Source of the DNA: Trichostrongylus colubriformis
Lineage: Eukaryota > Nematoda > Chromadorea > Rhabditida > Trichostrongylidae
Reading direction: 5' to 3'
DNA length: 64,000 nt
Assembly: GCA_963978905.1 (NCBI GenBank)
Contig: OZ022256.1
Location: 8,043,501 to 8,107,500 of the forward strand
The stretch's first letter is position 1. Every line of letters starts with the position of its first letter. The notes under the pieces were generated by a model that was not told the DNA's origin, did not search any database, and saw nothing but the letters and a program-made list of their open reading frames with translations. Below, one piece after another: positions 25,078 through 36,400 of the stretch. The translations under genes were made by a program, and so were the position numbers.

Positions 25078-25822
25078 CAGGGGGTGCCAAAAAAAAAGTA
25101 ATTTTGTCTCCTCCACTTTCGACCCCATTTAGCCAAACTACAGTAAATTCTATTGAGGTATTCTCATCTCCAGAATCAAGAGCAGACCTAACTCTATCAC
25201 TATGCTCCGTGGCAGCCTCCTGCACGAGCAGAAACGGGAGCAAGGAAAGACTGAACAAGATGTATCACCTCAACTGGGCAAAATCCGAAATTTCTTCGCC
25301 CTCTTTCACAACCTTGCTGACGTCCGTTCAATCTGGGTACCTAAGGGGATTCATACCGGATGGTGTTCTTTAACATTGCGTTTTTTCCGGGTTCCCAGCG
25401 CCCTTCGTTTCCAAGAGCCAAAACGTTCCCCTACCACTGGAACCCCTCCGGAGGCGGATTTGAGGCATGAAAATGATACTTTGGATCATAGCAGCCTTGT
25501 CCAAGCAGCAGGGGCTCTGTGACTTCCAAGAACCGAAGGGTCAACCCTCAGGAAGCTTCCCACAAAAGACCTACCACGGAGCTTGGCTCCACTGTTTTTA
25601 GCGAATTTTTAAATGTAGGTACTCCGAAGCCCGACTGCGCCGAATGAAACCTCCATATTTTTATGAACATGAACGTGAGGAGCCACAGCTTGTTCCTTCT
25701 TTTAGAGGAACATTTCGGGAATGTTTTGCCCCAATACCTTTATCTCTTTCGTTTCCCTACGTTTTGTAAAATTGGCAGATGTGAGCCGTGGGCAAAATTA
25801 CTTTTTTTTTTGGCACCCCCTG
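25078..25822. mobile_element. Non-autonomous TA-target (Tc1/mariner-type) element
   Basis: Terminal repeats CAGGGGGTGCCAAAAAAA and TTTTTTTGGCACCCCCTG extend about 30 bp each, to caaaattac. TA lies immediately outside both ends (25,076-25,077 and 25,823-25,824). The 745-bp interior has no transposase motif. Confidence 0.8.
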
Positions 25823-26232
25823 TACTTATTATGTTTAGCTCACATGTCGAGCACTTAGAATTGTATCCTCAGTCAAGCATAAAGACCAGTTATCAGCTCG
25901 AGTTCAACGCTACGTGCTCCATCCCTCTTCGCTACTGCATTCGAAGAAATACGTACAATATTCACTGCTGCATAGCCATTCTAATTATCTGGCGAAAGAT
26001 TTTGTTCATTCTTTTCCGAAGATTGGAAACTCGCTCTACAACCTCGCACTACAACCTACAAATTATACGATTCTGACCATGATTCAGCTGCTTTTATTTG
26101 GCAGCATCGTTAAAGCAACTACTCTACTCTCCTGCCGTCCAAACTATTAGGTTGTTCGGAAAGAAATGCGCGTTGAACTTGTCCATTTATTTCTCTCCTA
26201 CTCTGGAAGATTATGTAAAACAGTTTTGTCTA

Positions 26233-26603
26233 TTAGAAAGAGATTTTTATTGTGCACCTTTTGAAATATTCTTGTCTATGTCTACTTTGTTTTTTTTCAG
26301 AAGAGAAATTCAAAAAGAATTTTTCAATTTCTTTCTTCAAATTTTTGAAAAAAATTTCAAAAAAAGTGCAAGATTCAATGCGATAAGCGATAAATATTTG
26401 TCGCAGTGCGTAGTAATGTTTGCGGATGGATTTGGCTGTATAAGGTGCCGAGCAAAGTTCCAGCGTTTCAAAAACGGTAATGAAAGCTTGGAGGACGAAG
26501 GACATGGAAGTCGGCCTCAAGCCTTTGAAATTTTTTTCTTTGAAAAAACAAAGTAGACATAGACAAATATATATGAAAAGATGCACAAAAAATCTCTTTC
26601 TAA
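26233..26603. mobile_element. Nested 371-bp inverted-repeat element with TA target
   Basis: The left end ttagaaagagattttt and right end aaatctctttctaa are inverted repeats extending over about 65 bp each, to agacatagacaa. TA flanks both sides (26,231-26,232 and 26,604-26,605). The interior keeps a piece of a mariner transposase. Confidence 0.75.
26451..26523 (+). pseudogene. Mariner transposase fragment (helix-turn-helix C-terminal part)
   Basis: Encodes RAKFQRFKNGNESLEDE then GSRP, the conserved run linking the second helix-turn-helix to the catalytic domain in mariner transposases (WFQRF..GNESLEDE..GRP in the family). No catalytic residues remain. It lies inside the nested element, suggesting that element derives by deletion from a mariner. 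Confidence 0.7.
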
Positions 26604-27399
26604 TAAGCTCAAAAAATACATACATCCACGTATTCAATAGAGCCTTTTCAGCTACGGAATTGTGTTTATAAGCGAAAAATAGTGCTATTTTGATTGCTGT
26701 TGACTTTAGGGTTCAGATATGTAGGATCTTGTAGGCAAAAATCGGCAGTGAGGACAAAGGCCCACGGGAGCTGCCCTTTTCCACGTTAGATCAAACCATA
26801 TGAAGGGAATAATATAATGCATCACATCAATACATATCTCTTTACCTTTACTATTGCAGTTTTAGTCCATTGGAGCCTTTTGTGAAATTTCGATTTTAGC
26901 GAAAAAAAAAGCAGGTGCTAGAGGCACAGGTTTTTGCCGTGTACCCCAATTTGAAGCCTCCGAAGTATCAAAATATGAGAGGATTCAATACCCGGGTAAC
27001 ACCGCATTGTAAATCAGAAGAAGCCCTATCGGATGCATCTATGTTATTCGTTTCTTCTTCAATGCTAACGAGAGCGCACTATTTTGTTGAGCTGGAAAGC
27101 CCTTTAAAACATGGAGGTAGTTTTTTAACTTCGTTGCTGGACAAAGAAGAGAAAGTGCTGAAAATGGAGATCCTGCATTCAGACTATTTCATTTCTAAAC
27201 TTTGTAAATCGAAAAATCGAAGCACCAGAAAAATTGAAGAGCAAAAAAAAGCTCTCGAAACTATATACGAGCTTTGTCGAAAGATGAAGAGAATGTTGTG
27301 AACCACAAGATATAAAAAACTGCACGAACTTCTTGCATAACCTAATATATCCGGAATTTTTCATGGTTTCATTTTGTTGCTAGCTCGTTTTGGTAATGA

Positions 27400-27456
27400 C
27401 AATATTTCAGAGCTGGATTACTATATCTGTAACGATACTTTGAGTAAATAATTCGA
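27400..27456 (+). promoter_or_regulatory. Possible spliced-leader acceptor and 5' UTR of G1
   Basis: aatatttcag ends at 27,410, 46 nt before the ATG, and an in-frame stop (taa) lies between it and the ATG. This matches the nematode 3' splice consensus, so the site could accept a spliced leader or end an upstream intron. Transcript data are needed to decide. Confidence 0.4.
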
Positions 27457-30400
27457 ATGGACAACACATCCCTCACTGTCTTCACCTTGTTTTCGATCAA
27501 TCCGAACCAAGAAGAGGTTGCCATTGGAGTAATATATTCAACTCTTGCATTGTTAATAGTGCCACTATATGCACCGGTTATATATGTGAGTTTTACACAT
27601 GTACATTGTATCCATAGTTCACCTAAACGAGATTCGGCAGCGCCAATCACAGTGAAGAGAAGCTGCCCCCTTTCCCGGGTCATTCGCTGAACACGGCCAT
27701 AATAAATACTCACAGTAACCAAGACATATGACATCTACAATACTTTCAGCAATTATATTGCCTTGTAACTGTACCAGCCCAGTTTCAGTCTCGTACACAT
27801 TGGTAGCGCTTTTCTATAGCAACCAATTCCACGTCCAAGCCTACGGTGATTGTGATGTCCTGGGGTGTACTACACAGAAACTTTTCATTTTTCGTATTTC
27901 TGACAAGTATTGGACTATTTGAAGCAGGAATATTCCGTTAATGAGGCTCAGAGATTCTTAATTTAGGTCATGACAAGAGATGAGGACCTACGATCAAACC
28001 CTCAATATCGTCTTATGAATCAAATAAACTATCTTGACGTGGGACAAGCTGTATGTCATTTTTTCAGCGGAATTTTCGTTATTTTTCCGCAAATCTCAGA
28101 AAGAGCCCAGGTCTTAGTTCGGGTACGTGATTTTACAATAATTTTTATGCAATGCGTTTTATGGGGCAGAACTGTTGTAGTGCCAGTTGGTGGGACTACC
28201 ACTAGCGTAATCGAAAAATCACACTCCTAAGTGACTTCACCGACTTCACCCTGTACAAGCCTCCTACGTCTTTGGAACCGATGACACCAGAGCTGTCCAA
28301 AATCATAAAAATGCTGACTTGCACATCCATCGCAATTTTCAATGGAACTGGAATGCGTGGTGCATCCCGAAATTGGATAGCTCAATGCCAAATTTTTATT
28401 CTTTTTTCATTATGTGTATATTTTCCTCACATATTCCTCACTTAATGTGTAAGTTCGAATTCCCTTTTGGAATGCACCATGCCATGGATTCTAGTTCCAT
28501 TTAAATTGTGACGCCACGCGAACGCGATATGGCTCTTCCATGCATTTTGCGAAGGATCCGTTCCAAATCGATGCCTTTATCTCCTCAGACTAGTCTAATG
28601 CCGATTCGCCTTCTCTGGAGGGATAGCAGGTTCGTGTTGTTGTCTGGCGGTCATCGATGTGGAATTTGACGCTACCTGTACGCTATGGTGATTATACAAT
28701 TCATCCAGCCTCAATATTTTTACGTCAGAAAGAGATTATGGGCTTTTTTTTTGCTTAAAAATTGAGCTTTAGCGATTTTGGCTACGGTAAACGTAACTGA
28801 AGTACTAGGGAACGGAAATTTTTGCACAACGAAAAGATGAGAGGTTAAAAACCGACTCATTTGCTATTGTAGTCAAACGCTCTTCATGTGCATGCATGCC
28901 GCTGCAGTCACATGATCCCACTACAAGGTTGACAGAAGTTCAAATACCCACTGAGGAAGAGATTTGTAGGCTACCGTGTAATTTACTTCCACTTCACACT
29001 GATATGTAAAGAAAGAATCATAATCAATCTGAACCTCGATGCAGCCGCCAAGGCAGTGGGGATGTAGTTGGAAGTAGTGGCACTTCTACCGAAATGACTG
29101 AGGTTCAACATCTGCGCAGGCCATCCAGTCTCTGGTCGATTTTCTGTATACTCCTATATGGAGGTGTCGTAGGAAACATGTGTAGCCATATTTTCATATA
29201 AACTATTGTACAGTTCAGATTGCAGTAATGACTGTTCCGATTCCGAACGAAAAAGAGTGCATGGCGCGTACCAAAAAGAATCTTTCCATCATGACACCAA
29301 GAATTATTGATCATTTGGAAACATTTGCCAAAAACAATTTGTCAGATTTCTAAACAACCCGAGTACAAGGTTCCTCCCGTATTGTGCCTTAGATATTGAA
29401 GGCAGGATCAGAGTTTCATCAAAGATTGCTCAACGTGGGGTGGCTTTTGGATGCAGGATGCACCTTCGAAGATATTTTGGGGTGGCTAAGCCGATCTCCA
29501 GAAATCGTCAGTCGAAAAATTATACTTAGTGTGAGGTGGTAATGCTATGAATATCGGTCGCTTTACGACTTTTTTTGGACGGACAGCTCCAGTAAAGGCA
29601 CAACACACCTCATTGTCAGAAGCGTCGCCCGGGGAGGGAGAAGGGGGGGGGGGAGGTGTATCACGACCCTGTGAGGGACTGTTTTCCTGAAAATTTTCCA
29701 CACCTCACTTGACCTTGGTTGAGAGAAGCTCTGATTAACTGGTCTTCAGTTAACGGTAGGCAATTATGTTCTGAGCCTCATTATAGCCAAAGTTCGGAAA
29801 GAAAACTATATCAATGGTTAGTTTGGAAACGTTCCATAGCAAGCGTTCGCGAAAACCTTCAAACAATTCTACATTGATGAAATCATCATAGTGATTCTAC
29901 ATTGATAAAATTATCATATTGAAAACGTATAGATAATGACGTGAATCGGCTTATATTACGAAAAACATATTTAATAACTTTTCAGATCACCGGTTGCACC
30001 GCAAATTCCCTTTGGCTCGCAATGTTTCCTGTTATGAGTGTTTTGTCAATAAGTCGTATACTTATCATTCGAAATATTATTAAGCCTAACGATACTCCAG
30101 CAGCACTAAAGGTTGGCCAAAGGTTGTTCGTTTTCGAGTGGGATCAACAGTTGGTAATACGCACAAATGAATTGAAGAATGCGAATAGTACAGTGGATAT
30201 GTATAATCTATTGCGTTGGTGCATATATTGTGTGGCACACGCGATTTTTTCTATATTCACTTCACAACTCCTAGATACATACTATGTGTCGGCGGGTGTA
30301 TGTCATCAGGACAGAAAAATCGCGTGACCGCGCTTGCGCGTGATGGGATGGTGTGAGTTATGCGCGCCTCATTAGCTGAGTCCTGAAGCGATTACGCCTA

Positions 30401-33400
30401 GATAAAGGCCAGAGCACCGTCATCGCTTCACGACCCATCCTACACTGCGCGCATACAGTAACGCTCAAAAGTCTTCGGCGAAATGGTCTTTCACTTGGGT
30501 TTTTCACTTGTAATTTTTTTGCAACTGCACCGATCTAAGAGAAATTTGAGTGTGTTGTACTTGAAGACACTGCATACTTAATATACTATTTTGGCGCTCA
30601 ACGGTGTAGGTTACGTGGTTATATGAAATTTCTTGTTTTTGGAGTGCCTTAGCTATGCCGTCCTGCTGTTCCGAAAGTCGTGGTCTTTCTACAAAATATT
30701 AATGTTCTCTGAGGCTTGCTCATTTTTTTTTTGTAAAGAAAGCCGTTTTTCTTTAACAAGCCTTTTTCTTTTTCCGGTGATCTTGTAGTAAATTCTTGTA
30801 AAAAACCATGAAAAGTGTTAAGCGGCACTCAAGTAGAAGGAAATGTTGGCAATAGGTTCAGGCACTACATATTGAAATTTAGTCCAATTTGATCGAGTAG
30901 AAAAAAAGTTATAACAAAAAGTTTTGGCCGAAAACTTTTGAGCGCTACTGTACAATACCGCTCGCGTCGGGTGAGTAATTTTCGCCTTGCGACGGTTTGT
31001 CCGCGAACAAACCGTCGCAACGTCATAACATCGTTCAGCGTGGATAAAATGGAAAGTTCTTCGGAGCATTGGATTCGTCTCAATGCGTCGAGCTCAGCAG
31101 TGTATAAAATGTCGAATTTTGATCAGCAACGGTCCTGAAAATCGCGCGAAAACGCGTTTTCTCGTTTTTCCGTTATAAATCAATAGTTTATTGGTTTTTT
31201 ATCGGACTTGTATACATTTTCGTAATCAGCTCGTCGAGCTCTACAAGAGGATGCTACAAGTTTTCGGTTTTCTCGGACTCGATTTTTTCACATTCTGAGA
31301 AGTTGGAGGGAAATTTTCTTTGAAACCTGATAAGTTGATGCTGAAATCCTTTCACAATCTCAATCTGAACTCACAGAAGTAAAGAGATTTTGAAGTTCCG
31401 AGCCTTTCAGATCAGCCCCTACTCCTTCGTGTGGCCCTAAACAGCGTCTCCGTGTATACTCTGCTAAACAAAAACCATTCCTTAACTCATCTGCAGACGG
31501 AGATCCCCTAATGAAATGTATGCCGTTCGATTCCTCTCAGAAAATGCTATCGAACGACATACAAAACCCTTTGTGGTGATAAATGTCTTATTTTCCTATT
31601 TCCAGCCGTTTCCTTTTGTGGATCGACGTCTCAATCTCCTTTTGGCCGGTGCGATTCACGTGCATGCTCTGGGAGAGCGATCACGATCGATGGCGCCATC
31701 GCACTATTCACGTGCACGGCCGTGGGAAAGCGCTAGGAGCTCGCGATGGCGCCATCGATCGTGATCGCTCTCCCAGGGCATGCACGTGAATCGCACCGGC
31801 CAAAAGGAGATTGAGACGTCGATCCACAAAAGGAAACGGCTGGAAATAGGAAAATAAGACATTTATCACCACAAAGGGTTTTGTATGTCGTTCGATAGCA
31901 TTTTCTGAGAGGAATCGAACGGCATACATTTCATTAGGGGATCTCCGTCTGCAGATGAGTTAAGGAATGGTTTTTGTTTAGCAGAGTATACACGGAGACG
32001 CTGTTTAGGGCCACACGAAGGAGTAGGGGCTGATCTGAAAGGCTCGGAACTTCAAAATCTCTTTACTTCTGTGAGTTCAGATTGAGATTGTGAAAGGATT
32101 TCAGCTTCAACTTATCAGGTTTCAAAGAAAATTTCCCTCCAACTTCTCAGAATGTGAAAAAATCGAGTCCGAGAAAACCGAAAACTTGTAGCATCCTCTT
32201 GTAGAGCTCGACGAGCTGATTACGAAAATGTATACAAGGCCAATAAAAAACCAATAAACTATTGATTTATAGCGGAAAAACGCGAAAACGCGTTTTCGCG
32301 CGATTTTCAGGACCGTTGCTGATCAAAATTCGACATTTTATACACTGCTGAGCTCGTCGCATTGAGACGAATCCAACGCTCCTAAGAACTTTCCATTTTA
32401 TCCACGTTGAACGATGTTATGACGTTGCGACGGTTTGTTCGCGGACAAACCGTCGCAAGGCGAAAATTACTCACCCGACGCGAGCGGTATTGTAGCACCA
32501 GTGGCAAAGTTATGTGTTATGTTCGCGTTGGGAACCATCAATTCAGTGAACATTATTTTATCAGTCTACTCCACGATTTCTGCATTGGCAACGAACTGGA
32601 AGGCGCCGTGCATTCTATACATCGTGTATCACTGCAGCCCAACNNNNNNNNNNNNNNNNNNNNNNNNNNNNNNNNNNNNNNNNNNNNNNNNNNNNNNNNN
32701 NNNNNNNNNNNNNNNNNNNNNNNNNNNNNNNNNNNNNNNNNNNNNNNNNNNNNNNNNNNNNNNNNNNNNNNNNNNNNNNNNNNNNNNNNNNNNNNNNNNN
32801 NNNNNNNNNNNNNNNNNNNNNNNNNNNNNNNNNNNNNNNNNNNTGTAACTCGTACCCTTCCGTCGCACACCGATTGCCGCAGAGCGATTTTTCTGTCCTA
32901 ATGAATTACACCCTGTGTCGGCATACTATTGGGTTGAGGAATAAATTCCGCAGCTTTTTTGTTCCCTGTTCTTCACATTGTTCCCCTCATCTTTCGACAA
33001 AGCTTATATGTGTTTTCGATAGAGCTTTTTCTGCTATACAACAAATTATTATATGTTTTTCGATTCCTTCGATTGCTCAATATTTATAAGGTTTGGAAAT
33101 GAAGTGAGCTAAAGTTGGCATTTTCGACACTTCATCTTCCTCGTCTGCCATCGAGATAAAAGAAATGTATGTGCATATGTTTTCGATTAAACTTCTTCAG
33201 CTCTACAAGACGGCTCCACTTGTTTTGGTCGTTTGATAGTTTAGCATTTTTAAGGCTTAGAAATGGAGTAATTTGTAGGGAAAAATCTGCACTTTTTGGT
33301 GCGTCGAGGTCCTAAAAAGCTGACCTCTTTCAAGTCAGGTGAAATGAAATGAGGAAAAAATACATCGCATATCAATCTTCTGTTACAATTGAAGGTTTTC

Positions 33401-36400
33401 TTGTACAGCAAAACGTTCGGAAGAACCTCGATTTTTGCGAAAAAAAAGCGGGTGGGTTTTTACTGAGTGCCCTATTTCCAAGCCTCAGAAATATCGAAAT
33501 GTGAAAAGATCCAAAAGAGTAGTGACACCGTCTCGTAGAGCAGAAAGAGTTCCATCGAATGCATATATGCACATTCTCTTCGTTCTCGATGGTAGCCGAG
33601 GAATAGGAGATAACGAAAGTTCACACTTTTGCGAGTACTGCAGTTGTGAGTCTTAAAGACAGCAAAAAGTTGAGCGATTTGAATGAAAGGTAGTACCATT
33701 CTGTAGAGTTGAAAAACCTCCTCGACAACGTATGCGCATACATTTATTGATTTCGATGGCAGACGAGGAAGATCCGATTTTTGCCTTCAGCTTGCTTCAT
33801 TTCCAAACCACATAAATATTGAGAAATCGAAGGAATCGAAAAAAACAGATAGTGGCTTTTTGTAGAGCAGAAAAAGCTCTATCGAAAACTTATATCCAAG
33901 CTTTGTCGAAAGATGAAGGGAACAATGCGAAAAACAGAGAACAAAAAAAACCGCGGGAACTTATTTCTCAACCCAATATATGCAATATTGTTTGGATACC
34001 AATGCAAAAAGCCATTTTCGACTGAATTGTAGATACATATTTGAGAGTTCAAGTGATAAAAAGTTGCATGTGTCACAAAAATTATGCACTAACCTTTCAT
34101 CATCCACGTGTTTGTGTGTTTACTGTTAGGACAGGATTTCGCAACGCCGCTTGCGACAGGATGTGTGGTACATAACCACACGGCGAACGTTATTTGCCTT
34201 TCGCCGCGACTATGGTGTCGTGCGACTCATTTTAGAAGTAAGGCAAGGTAATTGCAAGGAGAACCCACACGGTGCTCCTAACTTTCATGTACTGCGCCGG
34301 AATCGTGTTGCGAAATAATGTCGCAACGATACATAACCTGCTGCGGCGAGAGAGCTCAAAATTTCTCGTGTGAATACGATGTTTTGATCACAGATATGAC
34401 TTCTATTTCACCTAGATCCAACAAGTGCTTGATGTCAAATCTTATGACCGTTCCGTCGCGTTCATAGTTTGCGGCACAGGTGGCGCATCGCAGTGCTGAG
34501 CTATGGCAGGATCGAATTCGAATCTGTGGGATCTCGTCACGAATTATATTGGAGTATGGTTAGGTTTAGGGTTTTATAGACAGAGCGCGTTGCCAGACTG
34601 CCGCCGTGGTCGGCGGTAGGCGCATAATTTTGCCGCCGTCGCTGCTGGTGCCAACGTCGGTGCCGCAATGTATAAATGCGGCCTTCCTTAACCAATACGC
34701 CGAAAGCCAATATACTAGTGATCCTGTATAAGTACTTGCGATTAACGTTGCAAGGACGGTGAGTTAAATATTTGTAGAAGTATGTGCCAATTCTGAGGAT
34801 CCTCCATTACAAAAGCCTCCTCACTGTTTTTTGTGAATATTGGCTTTTCAAATAGAAGCAGATCTGATCAACGACGTTCATTATAACCCGGCCAGTTCTT
34901 CCAGATGTTCACAAAATTTTTATGCTCAAGATTTCAGAACAAATTCGATTTCAAAGTCAGTCTTGTTCAAGGCAGCTGTGGTGATCGGATGGCTGTACGT
35001 GCTTGGTGTTTGGCTCTGGGGATGCATAACTCAAAACTTCACCCTTACTGGTGTTGGTTGGAGTTATGATTTTACAAAATTGGGAGCTCCCACGTTATCA
35101 GCTCTTGAATGGTACTTATGTTTTCCGTCACTTGCACTCACCTATATTGCCTATGTCATCATTGTGATACATGTTGAAGCGGTGAGAAGATTTTCATTTC
35201 CAAGGATTCATAATCCATTGCTGATTGCACACTATCTCTTGGCCAATGGAATCAAACAACTCTTGAACAGTTCTGCAAAGCAACTTCAACCGCTACCTTA
35301 CTGCAACCTTCATGAAGGAAGGAATCGTGCACGGAAAAATGAGTTTTTCTGTTACACAGATATTTATGTTGTACTTGCTTGACAAGGGCTTCATGCAAAG
35401 TTACACGCGAAAAAGTGGAAATCCGCCTAAGATACAGCTCCATAAGGCTGTGGCCGAGAGTGCAGGGCCTCGGAGTAAATGCCTTTCTACGTCGTTCGCC
35501 ACGGGTGGGGGCAGAAAGTGGAACTGTTGCGTGACTTGCTGACCCCACTACTGACTCACTCCTCTGAGGCCCCGCCCCTTCGGTCACTGCTTCGAGGGGC
35601 TGTATCTTAGCCAAATTCTCACTTTATGGCGTGAAAATTTGCGTGCGGTCCTTATTGAGCAAATGCACATGGGTAACAGAGAAACTCATCTTTCCGTGCA
35701 AGATTCTTTTGACTTCCCTCAACATCAAAACATCTGAATATGAGAAGGAATTGAGTATGCGGACGAGGTGGTTCCTGAGTGACGAATGGTCTGGTGATTA
35801 CGTTTGTACTGAGAAAGCCTATTTAATCTTTACAGTTTCTATGCACAGCATAATAGAATGATACGTTGCTCAAAATCATGCTCGGTATGTCATTCATTTG
35901 CAGCGATACAGGACTCAAGTCACTTCTCCACTGATATTCCTTTGGGGTAGCAAAGCTTAGACGTCGAATTCCATCCATCTTTCTCTAAGGAAGCCTTGCG
36001 AGACTTCAAACTCCAATATTGCTCAGAAAGCACCCTCTATATGCAAAAGCCAATCACCCGCCTGCAGAGTCCATTGGGTTCGATCAGAACGAGTTAGATG
36101 GCCAAATATTCATTGTAGAATGAATATTCATTACCGAGTATCCAAAAAAGGACTCATTAAAGATTTAACAACATGAGCCGGCGCACAGTATTCCTGAAGG
36201 ATGCACTGATGTCCGGTAATACTTGAACTTTTCCACGGAAGAAGCGAGTAAAGCTCGCTCGCATTCTTAGGTTTCCAATGAGTGGATAATAAGTGAAGGG
36301 CTCAACGTCATTCACTTGCAACCACGGTAATGCTAGTCGAGGAGAGATATGGGACCTGTAGAGAGGCCAGTGTAGGTCATTTCGAGCATTATTGCATTCC

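Larger units (their letters stand above)
26147..27345. mobile_element. TA-target mariner-type element, carrying a nested element
   Basis: Ends are TTAGGTTGTTCGG and the inverse GCATAACCTAA, flanked by TA (26,145-26,146 and 27,346-27,347). The right half aligns with 32,929-33,976: gcgaaaaaaaa, a gtgccNta-like block, gagctttgtcgaaagatgaag and the terminal taacctaa. The TTAGGTTGT start is typical of nematode mariner-like ends (recalled from knowledge, not searched). The outer element is interrupted at 26,233-26,603. Confidence 0.7.
30294..32913. mobile_element. Mutator-like element with perfect 9-bp target duplication, host to nested insertions
   Basis: The left TIR GGGTGTATGTCATCAGGACA continues GAAAAATCGC. 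The right TIR is its inverse (gcgatttttctgtcctaatg, then aattacaccc). The 9-mer tgtgtcggc lies outside both ends (30,285-30,293 and 32,914-32,922). Inside are a Tc1-like MITE (30,456-30,950), a foldback element (30,953-32,492), a coding-like segment and the N gap, so the original element was much shorter than 2.6 kb. Confidence 0.8.

Noticed and set aside
31516..31929. Two identical-looking open frames on opposite strands
   Set aside because: Mirror images of each other across the palindrome centre, so they are one repeat sequence read twice.
32407..32901. Long frames spanning the gap
   Set aside because: They are open only because N codons cannot be stops.
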